Of a DNA stretch of 64,000 nt, positions 50,813-60,300 are shown one piece after another. Position 1 is the stretch's first letter. Each line of letters starts with the position of its first letter. Below the pieces are notes generated by a model. The model worked only from the letters and a program-made list of their open reading frames with translations. It ran no database searches and had not been told where the DNA came from. The stretch spans positions 186,001 to 250,000 of the forward strand of contig NZ_CP111079.1 in assembly GCF_026278245.1 (NCBI RefSeq), written 5' to 3'. This DNA comes from Pontibacter kalidii. Lineage in GTDB: Bacteria > Bacteroidota > Bacteroidia > Cytophagales > Hymenobacteraceae. Both the position numbers and the translations under genes were made by a program.

Positions 50813-53401
50813 TTAGTGTGCCGCTTCCTCGGCGCGGGCGGAGCTGCCGCTGATGATCTGGCCAAAGAAGATGCTGTTGAGGAACAGCTTGTTGGTACCA
50901 TACCAGAAGGCCCGGAAGTTCGGGTTATCCGGCATCGCGATCACCTTGCCGGCACCCACGGTTGACACATCCACAGCAGCAGTATTTTTTATCCGCTGCA
51001 GGTTTGGCTTGGAGATGTAGCCTGCCATCAGCGGCTCCGAGGTGTACATCACCGGGTTAGCGTAAGGGCTCTTGGAGCGTTCCATAAACAGGGTATTGCT
51101 GCGGAAGATCGGCAGCCTCGCATCGGTATAGCCGTAGGCCAGCGGGTGCGTCAGGTCTAGCTTCGTCTCAAAAATAGCCCCTCCGATGACGTGTGCGCCT
51201 TCCGCATTTTCCAGGTCAGCATAGGCTCTTTGGGCAATGGTATCGGGTTCTGCTTTCTTGAAGGTAATGTTACCGATGCCGTTGTCGGCGAGCCACTTGG
51301 CTGCGCCGCCCATACCTACCACTGTGCCTCCCTGCTGCACCCAGGCACGCAGTTTATCCTTGGAGATGTTGTTGTAGGAGCCTTCTGCCATCACCAGCAC
51401 GTTATACTTGTTCAGGTCAGTCCGGTTAAAGTCATTGGTTTTTACAAGTGCAGGGCGCATCCCGAAGCGGTCGTCCATCAGGTGCCAGGCCTCACCGGCG
51501 TCGTAGCTGTTCACCCCGTCGCCAATCAGCATCATGATCTTGGGTTGCTCCAGGCTGCGCACCATCGGGCTGCCCAGTTTTATACCTTGCGGCGTGAAGC
51601 CGGTGTTCATGGCGTATACCTGTAGGGCGTTTTGCTGGGCTAACTCCTGTAGTACCTGGTGCAGTTGATCGGCATTTATATTTTGTCCCGCTACAGGTAT
51701 CAGGATGGTGCCATAGTCGAACTGCTTACCGTCAGTGGCGGTAAATTTATCAGTGGCCACGCGGGCGCTGATGCCGCGGTCCATGAGCTGGTTCAGCGCG
51801 CGGGGAGCGTAGTAGCCGTGCCACTCAAAGGCATAGGCGTAGTCGCTTTTGCCGCCTATCACTTCGCCTGTCGGTAAACGTAGCTCTTCTACCTTCTGGC
51901 CCAGCTGGCTCTTCTTAAAGTTGCGGGAAGAGAGGGCCGCGTGTTCCAGGTCGAAAGCGAGCGGGAAGGTCCAGGCAGAGATGTCGTAGAACAGGCTGTC
52001 CTTAAACGTCGTTCGTTTCTCGAACATCGCCTCGATGAGCTTATACTGCGGCTGCTCCGTGGGCACAATGTAAGCGTTCTCCGGCGTGTATTCTACATCA
52101 TTGATCTTAAAGCTTTCCTTCGGACGGTACACGGCAATCTGGTGCTGTCGGATGATCTCGGCCAGGTGATAGGCGCGGGCCTTGTCCATCTCCGAGCCAA
52201 AAACATAGGCCTTCGTGCTGGCTTTCTTCGCATCGCTCAGGGCGTCTTTGTAGAAATCGCGCTGGTGTACCAGCAGCTCCTCGCGCATGGCCTGCGCTGC
52301 CTCTAAGGTGGAGAGGGTGGTGGTAAACTGGTTGCGGATAGTGAAAGGGAAGGTCAGTACACCGTTTACGCTCTCCTGGGCGTGTCCGCGGGAGCTGGCC
52401 TGTTCGAAAAGTATACCCACTGCTCCGTGGATATCCGGGTACGTAGAGCCCTTGCCGAAGTAGAAGTCGTCGAAGCTTTCCTCGGTATAATAAAAAGAGC
52501 CGATCTTATCTAAAGCCTTGGCGTGGTAGGTGCCTATTTTCTGCGTGAGCTTATAGTTGCTCTCCGGGGTGAGCGGGTTGTTACGGCTTGGAATGCCGGG
52601 TTGAAAGAAGAACGTAGAGTTGGTGCCCATTTCGTGGTGGTCGGTCAGCACGTTCGGCTTCCACTCGTGGAACTTGGCCAGCCTGCCCCTGGACTCCGGG
52701 TGCTGCAGCGGCAACCAGTCGCGGTTCAGGTCGAACCAGTAGTGGTTGGTACGGCCACGGGGCCAGGCCTCACTAAACTCGGCGCTGTTGGGGTCGGTTA
52801 CCAGGTTTTTGCTGCGGTGCGAGTTTACCCAGCTGGCAAAGCGGTTCATGCCGTCCGGGTTAATGGAAGGGTCGATGAGGATAATGGTCTCGTCCAATAG
52901 CTTCTCGATCTCTGGTCCCTGTGCGGCGGCCAGGTGGTACACGGCCAGCAGCGAGGCATTGCTGCCACTCGGTTCGTTGCCGTGCACGCTATAGCCCATC
53001 CATACCACCGCTGGCATGTCCTTTATGTTCAAGCTGCCGGACTTTTCCGGGTCTGTCAGCTGGCGGTGCTGCTCCTTTATTTTCTCAAGGTTCTGGTGGT
53101 TCTTGGGCGAGGTGATGGTAAGCAGGTACAGTGGCCGATTCTCGTGGGTGCGGCCATACTCTGTGATGCTGATGCGGTCCGAGAGGCTGGCCATCTGGCG
53201 CATGAACATCACCAGCTGGTCGTGGCTGGCATGCCACTCGCCCACATTATAGCCCAGGATGTCTTTAGGTGTGGGAATACTGCTGTTGTACGAGGCCGCA
53301 GCAGGCAGGTAGTAGGAGAGTGGAGTTTCAGCCTGCTGTGCCACTGCCACCGGGCCAAGCCCCAGCATGGCTGCCACAGCAAGTACGCGTAGGTTTTTCA
53401 T
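50813..53401 (-). CDS. Secreted M14 family zinc carboxypeptidase
   Basis: Exported metallopeptidase of 862 residues. A signal peptide (VLAVAAMLGLGPVAVAQ) precedes an M14 catalytic domain in the first ~400 residues: zinc ligands His140 and Glu143 in SVHGNEPSG, the region INPDGMNRFASW, FDLNRDWLPLQHPES, a likely third His in LTDHHEMGTNS, and a late Glu in GILFEQASSRG. The C-terminal half contains a glutamine-amidotransferase-like fold segment (KIMMLIGDGVNSYDAGEAWHLMDDRFG, YNVLVMAEGSYNNISKDKLRAWVQQGGTVVGMGG). No T9SS signal is seen. It probably digests peptides in the periplasm or outside. Stand-alone gene. Confidence 0.93.
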   Translation of the reverse strand: MKNLRVLAVAAMLGLGPVAVAQQAETPLSYYLPAAASYNSSIPTPKDILGYNVGEWHASHDQLVMFMRQMASLSDRISITEYGRTHENRPLYLLTITSPKNHQNLEKIKEQHRQLTDPEKSGSLNIKDMPAVVWMGYSVHGNEPSGSNASLLAVYHLAAAQGPEIEKLLDETIILIDPSINPDGMNRFASWVNSHRSKNLVTDPNSAEFSEAWPRGRTNHYWFDLNRDWLPLQHPESRGRLAKFHEWKPNVLTDHHEMGTNSTFFFQPGIPSRNNPLTPESNYKLTQKIGTYHAKALDKIGSFYYTEESFDDFYFGKGSTYPDIHGAVGILFEQASSRGHAQESVNGVLTFPFTIRNQFTTTLSTLEAAQAMREELLVHQRDFYKDALSDAKKASTKAYVFGSEMDKARAYHLAEIIRQHQIAVYRPKESFKINDVEYTPENAYIVPTEQPQYKLIEAMFEKRTTFKDSLFYDISAWTFPLAFDLEHAALSSRNFKKSQLGQKVEELRLPTGEVIGGKSDYAYAFEWHGYYAPRALNQLMDRGISARVATDKFTATDGKQFDYGTILIPVAGQNINADQLHQVLQELAQQNALQVYAMNTGFTPQGIKLGSPMVRSLEQPKIMMLIGDGVNSYDAGEAWHLMDDRFGMRPALVKTNDFNRTDLNKYNVLVMAEGSYNNISKDKLRAWVQQGGTVVGMGGAAKWLADNGIGNITFKKAEPDTIAQRAYADLENAEGAHVIGGAIFETKLDLTHPLAYGYTDARLPIFRSNTLFMERSKSPYANPVMYTSEPLMAGYISKPNLQRIKNTAAVDVSTVGAGKVIAMPDNPNFRAFWYGTNKLFLNSIFFGQIISGSSARAEEAAH

Positions 53402-54306
53402 GAGTAAGGGTGAAGTATAAGGTTAGATGTTTGGTTATACCTGCAATTTCCTGTTTTACGGAGCTTTTTGCAAGTATAAAAAGCCCTGAATTGGTGCAGC
53501 AGCTTTAGGTTTAGCGACACGCTAAATAGTACAAGGCCTTTGTGGTGCTGTAGGTTCTGTTGTAGTTATATTTCGCTTGTTAAAGTATTGACTACCAATA
53601 ATAAGTGTGATTCCGGTCTTTCCTGTTTGCCCTTTCCATACTTTCTTTCACCCTTCTACGGAGTAGTTATACTTCTAAAAGTTGCCGCTGCCAGAGCGCA
53701 AAAGCTACAGCATGCCTCCGGTATAGTTCAGTATAAGATCATATTCCGTGCTCCCTGGGTTGAAAAATATAAATGAAACTGGATGAAATTCCAATGCAAT
53801 TTTCAGGTGGCCATTTATTCAACTACAAGGCTGTGGTGTGCAAAACACCCTATGCAATTAAACTTCAGGAGATTGTAGCCTTATAAATATGTGCAATTTT
53901 AATACTTTATATATAATTTATGTAATAAATAGTAGGTTTTAGCTGCAACAAAATATAGAAGGTAAGGTATAAGTTCTTTAAATAGTAAAATAAACTATAG
54001 AAATAGGACATGTATGACTGCTGACTCTGCCTTTCACTACAAGCGCGGGGCTCCTTGAGGCTCCAGCTGACGTGAAGTAGCCCTTAGGAACATTCTTTTT
54101 ACGCGCTCCTTCAGCCTTACGACATCGGTTAATGTGATTTAACCCACCTGCAATAGGGTTTTAGCTATTAAAAATAGCTGTTAAACCTATTGCCCAGCCA
54201 TGTTTTGCCCTACTGTAAAGTATCCGAGCTTTCGATCCACCTGACCATTTAATCAACCAAGGCCAAAGCGACACAGCCTTAAACCCACGCATTATCCCCT
54301 AAATTT
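53402..54306. other. Large AT-rich divergent spacer before the 2624-residue protein gene
   Basis: 905 bases. The M14 gene and the surface-protein gene both start here and point away. The middle (about 53760-54010) is very AT-rich. A hairpin with GCAATAGG / CCTATTGC outer and AGCTATT / AATAGCT inner arms lies at 54150-54193, ~113 bases before the ATG. A 78-codon plus-strand frame at 53540 is Cys/Ser/Leu-rich with no features and I do not call it. Confidence 0.6.
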
Positions 54307-57300
54307 ATGAAACAACGTTTTACTCACTTGATTGCGCAGGCATCTCAGGCCCGGCGTGTGCTCATCTCATCCTTGGCAGTAGTCGCGATATTGGCTGCTG
54401 CTGTTTATGTTTATGCCGCTGTAGGTGTGTCTGTAACTGGCGGAGGAACTTTCCCTATTTCGGCTGACTTGGCGGCTGATGCAACGCAGTCTACGCCTGG
54501 TTATACATCGGTGGGAACTATCACTATCACAGAGCAACTGGCCGATGATATCTCATCCACGGGAAATATAATCATTACTCCTCCGTCAGGATGGAGATTT
54601 CAAGTATCTCAGGTACTAGTAAGTGCTGGCGCGGCTCCTGGTGAAAACAGAGGAAATGTAAGAATTGCTGCTGGGCCAGCTACTGTTGCTGAAAATGGCT
54701 TACAGATTACTATACCAATTACAAATCATACAACAGATAGGTTTGAACAAATTTCAATAACTGGTATAGCTGTACAGGCCTTAAATGGTAGCAACATACC
54801 TGGTACAGGAAGCATCTCCATCGGAGTGGCTAATGGTGCGGCAGTTAGTGGCTTACCCACTACTTTAAGCAAGGCCCTGTCTCAAAGACCAGGTGCCATT
54901 AGGGGTTTAGCCTTCAGACAAGAGCCCTCTACAGCTGACGTTGGTGCAGCCATATCGCCAGCGCCTAGTGCAGCTGTAGTAGATCAGTTTGGCAACACTG
55001 TCACAAGCATCAATACTGGCTCCATTGGTCTGGCACTTAGAGGTACTCCTACCTCAGCGCTAATAGATCCTTCCTCTGGTGCCACAGCTTCTCTTGTAAA
55101 TGGAGTAGCTGTTTTTAACAACATCAGAATAGATGAGGGGGGGGATTTTCAGTTGCTTGCTACTTACTCTGGAAACTCTAGTGCGCAGGCTACAAGTAAC
55201 ACCTTCACAGTAAATAATCTCACCCCAACCGTTTCAAGTGCACTGCCATGTATAACGGTAGGTGATGGGCAAAATACGGTAGATGTTACAGGAACAGGTT
55301 TCGTGCGAGGCTCTGTGGTTAGAATAAATGGGGCTAGTAGAGTTACGACTTTTGTGAGTTCCACATCTATTTCGGCTACTTTACTCCCTGAAGATATCAA
55401 TACCGCACAGACGCTCAAGTTAACTGTTTTTAACCCAACACCAGCCGGCGGCTCCTCAAATGAGGTAGATTTCGTAATCCATCCAATTTATCAGGCAGGG
55501 GAAATAGCAGGCGATACGGAGGTTTGTGAAGGTGCACAGGAAGTAATTTATTCTGTTGAGAATATAGCGGGCGCGACCTTTAACTGGCAGGTTGGCCCTG
55601 GTGCGACCATAGTTTCTGGTGGAACAACCAATACCATTGAAGTTAGGTTTGTTGGCAATTCAACCCCTACGGTGAACATCTCTGTGCAGGCCTTAAATGC
55701 CTGTGGAGTTGCAGGCCCAGTTTCTGATATAGATGTTGCCGTGACACCATACCCTACAGGTATAAGCGCAGGTCCAGCAGAAGGAATATTTTTCTGTACA
55801 GGTGAATCAGCCACACTAGGCTCTGGAGAACCGGCTGTTACTGGCTATACTTATTTGTGGTCACCAGCAGCGGGCTTGTCCGATCCAACGGTTCCAAACC
55901 CAACCATTACCCTAACAAATACAGGAACCACCGCCGAGTTTTATACTTATACCTTAACAGTAACAAATGGCGAGGCCGAGTGTGCCGTGACTGACCAGAT
56001 AACTGTAACAGTTTATCCAGCACTGATCATAGCAGCTGATGATGTAGATCCGGTTTGCGTTGGCGGCAGTATTGAATTAAGAGTAACAGGAGACCCAAGC
56101 TATACTTACGCCTGGACCGGTCCTGATGGGTTCACCTCTTCAGAGCAAAACCCTGTTATTCCCAATGCCACAGAAGATAATGAAGGTACTTACACTGTAG
56201 TGGTTACAAACCAGCAAGGCTGCCAGGCTACAGCAGAAGTGGAGGTTGACATAGCACCACTGCCCACTGCCAGTGCTGGTCAGGATCAACGCCTGTGTAC
56301 GCAAGGTGCTTCTACCTCATTTACAGTAACAGGTACACCATCTGCCGGCGCGGTTGGTGTTTGGAGTGTGGTAGAAGGTACTGCCACTATCGCCTCCCCA
56401 ACATCGCTTGAAACCGAAGTAAGTGTTACCAGCGCCAGCGCTACACTGAGATTTACCGCTGAGACTCCTGAGGGGTGTCAGGCATTTGACGATGTGGTGC
56501 TGACAGTGGATCCTTTGCCGAATGTTACGCTGGCTCCATTCGGCGATATATGCGAGAGCGATGCACCATTCACCCTAACCGGAGGTTTGCCGACAGGTGG
56601 AACCTACTCAGGCCCAGGTGTTACAGACGGCGTGTTTGATCCTGTAGCTGCGGGAGGTGATGGTACCTATACCATTACCTATACATACACGAATGGAAAT
56701 GGCTGTACTGATACAGCCACCCGAACTATTACGGTTAAGCCGCAACCGGTGGTAGCTGTAACGCCAGACTCGGAAATATGCTCAGGAGAGAGTATCACGT
56801 TAACTGCCAGCGGAGCCACAACCTACCGTTGGGAGCCAGCTGCTGGCCTAAGCGCTACTACGGGAGCATCCGTAACCGCCACCCCAACATCTACAACTAC
56901 CTATACTGTATACGGCACAACCAATGGCTGTGAGTCAGTGGCGCAAACCGTTACCATTACCGTTAGTCCACTCCCGGATGTAACCATCACACCAACCGGC
57001 CCAACGGAGTTCTGCCCTGAGAATTATGTAGAACTCCGTGCCGTTGAGAGTTCTACTTATACTTATGCTTGGTTTAGGACCGATAACAGCACTTCAGTGG
57101 GCTCAGCAAGCTCTTACCAGGCTACCGAAACAGGCAGCTACTATGTAACCATTACCACCGATAGAGGCTGTACGCTTACATCGGAAACAATAGCTGTTAA
57201 AGTGGCCAATGTGCCAACCGTAGCTACCATCACTACTACTGGAGCTACTACTTTCTGTGAGGGAGGCTCGGTGCTCTTCGGTGCTAACCAGGCACCGTCC

Positions 57301-60300
57301 GGACAATCTTATGTATATGAGTGGGAGCAAAGTACTGATGGTGTGAACTTCACAACGATTGTCGGCGAAGAGTCTAGAACCTATGAAGCGGAAGCGACAG
57401 GTTACTACAGAGTACTAGTAAGCAATACAGTGGAGGCCGATGAAGATACGGAGCAGTGTACGAAGATATCAGAAGCTGTACAGGTAACAGTACTGGCTCA
57501 GCCAACGGCAGATATTACATCAAGCAGTGAAACACAATGCCGTGCTGAAAGTGGTGCCACCACCTTTACGGTGACAGGTACCTATTCTGGAGGTACAGGT
57601 GTTTGGAGTGCTACGAATGGATTTAGTGTTGCCGAAAGCTCAAGCTCTACGGTAGACGGTGTTACTACCTCTACAGCCACTGTAACAGCACCGTCCTCTG
57701 TAACAAGTATAACAAGTACAGTTGTAACACTTACAACAACTAATACAACTTCAGCCTGTGATCCGGCAAGTGATCAGGTTACGCTGACAGTGCAGCCGCT
57801 GATTGCAGGAAACACCATTACAGGCACCTCCGAGTACTGCCAGAATGCTGCAGCCACAGCGCTAAGCTCCGGCACGCTCAGCGGTGGGAATGGCAGTTAT
57901 ACTTACCAGTGGCAGAGCAGTTCAAGTGCAACAGGTACATTTGATAATATTCCTGGCGCAACGGAGGATGCATATATGCCATCTACAGCAACAGGTGGTA
58001 CCACTTACTACAGGCGTGTGGTTAACTCTGGTGAGTGCTCTAACACCAGTGCAGCTTTTGCTGTAACGGTTACCCCAAGCATCACAACCAACACCATTAC
58101 AGGCACACAGAGCTACTGCGAGGATGAGCCTGCTACAGCACTAGGTGGTGCGGTTGCGGGTGGTACAGGAAGCTATACTTACCAGTGGCAGAGCAGTTCA
58201 AGTGCAACAGGTACATTTGATAATATTCCTGGCGCAACGGAAGATGCGTATATGCCATCTACAGCAACTGGAGGCACAATATACTACCGTCGTTTAGTTT
58301 CTTCGGGAGAGTGTGCAAACAATGTTAGTAATGTAATTGCTGTCACGGTAACACCGGCTATCACGGCCAACTCGATCTCGGGCACGACCACTTATTGCCA
58401 GAACGCCACGGCCTCTGCCTTGGGAGGAACAGTTTCAGGTGGTCTGGAGTCTAAAACTTACCTATGGCAGCAGAGCCCGAACGGCACCGACCAATGGACC
58501 ACCGCGACAGGTACGAGCAACCTGGCGAGCTACACGCCGCTTACCACCGCTGCCGGCACCATGCACTACAGACGTGTGGTAACCTCTGGGGAATGCTCGA
58601 GCACCAGTAATGTGGTTGCTGTCACGGTAACGCCGGCTATCACGGCCAACTCGATCTCGGGCACGACCACTTATTGCCAGAACGCCACGGCCTCTGCCTT
58701 GGGAGGAACAGTTTCAGGTGGTCTGGAGTCTAAAACTTACCTATGGCAGCAGAGCCCGAACGGCACCGACCAATGGACCACCGCGACAGGTACGAGCAAC
58801 CTGGCGAGCTACACGCCGCCTACCACCACTGCCGGCACCATGCACTACAGACGTGTGGTAACCTCTGGGGAATGCTCGAGCACCAGTAATGTGGTTGCTG
58901 TCACGGTAACGCCGGCTATCACGGCCAACTCGATCTCGGGCACGACCACTTATTGCCAGAACGCCACGGCCTCTGCCTTGGGAGGAACAGTTTCAGGTGG
59001 TCTGGAGTCTAAAACTTACCTATGGCAGCAGAGCCCGAACGGCACCGACCAATGGACCACCGCGACAGGTACGAGCAACCTGGCGAGCTACACGCCGCTT
59101 ACCACCGCTGCCGGCACCTTGCACTACAGACGTGTGGTAACCTCTGGGGAATGCTCGAGCACCAGTAATGTGGTTGCCGTCACGGTGAACGCTCCAATTG
59201 CAGGCAATCAGATTTCCGGTACCCAAACCGTTTGCTCCGGAGGAACAGTAGCACCGCTGGGACAGGCAAATGGTACCAGTTTGAGTGGTGGTAGCACGCC
59301 GTATACTTACCAGTGGCAGAGCAGCACTACTTTGAACGGAACGTATACTAACGTTACTGGAGGAACTGGAGCGACCACTGCAACCTATACTCCAGCAACC
59401 CGAACAGTTACTTCTGCAACAACAGTTTACTACAAGCGAGTTGTTAATGGAGGTCAATGCTCAAGTGTCAGCAATGCAGTGTCTGTAACATTCAGCCCAG
59501 CAATAGCTAGCAACACTATTTCTGGAGCACAGACAGTATGCGCGGGTGTAGCCCCTAGCCAACTCACCGGTAGTGCACCAACTGGTGGATCCGGGTCTTA
59601 TACTTACCTATGGGAGAGTAGCACAACTTCTGCTACTGCTGGCTTTAGCGCAGCAGCAGGAACGAATAGTGGTAGAAACTACAGCCCAGGAGCTTTAACT
59701 CAAACTACTTGGTTCCGAAGGGTGGTTACCTCAGGAGGCTGTTCTAATATCAGTACTGCTGTACGTGTACTTGTAACACCTACTACTACACTTACGCTAG
59801 TTCTTAAAGCCAGCCCATTCCCGGTGTGCCCAGGCCAGCAGACGACGTATACAGCTACTGTTATAGCTAATGCTACGGCTGTAAATTATCCGGCTAACCC
59901 AAGGTATGAAGAAATTACCTGGGAGGGGGGAACAGATGTATCTAGTATGTTCATTTTCGACTGGTGGAAAAACGACAATGTGGATAACCAGGAAGGGCAG
60001 ACAGGCAGAACAGTAAGTCAGGCAGGTCTTTCATCTACAGATTATTTTACGGTAAGGGCCAGACCAAACTCTAATTTCAACATAAGCTGCATTAGCTATG
60101 TAAACCAGCCAGAGTTAACGCCTAATGATAACAAAGGCAACGTGCTGTTCTCTAACAGGATTTACCTGGGCCAGCCAAGCAACTATGATGTAACCATAAG
60201 CAGGGTGCCCGAGGGTTCTATTTGCCAGGGCACGCGTGTAACCTTCACGGCCACACCTAACGCGGATTATGTAAACCTCACCATGGAGTGGATTGTAAGA

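Noticed and set aside
53540..53776. 78-codon frame in the spacer before the 2624-residue protein
   Set aside because: Cys/Ser/Leu-rich, no start context, no motif, in a divergent promoter region.
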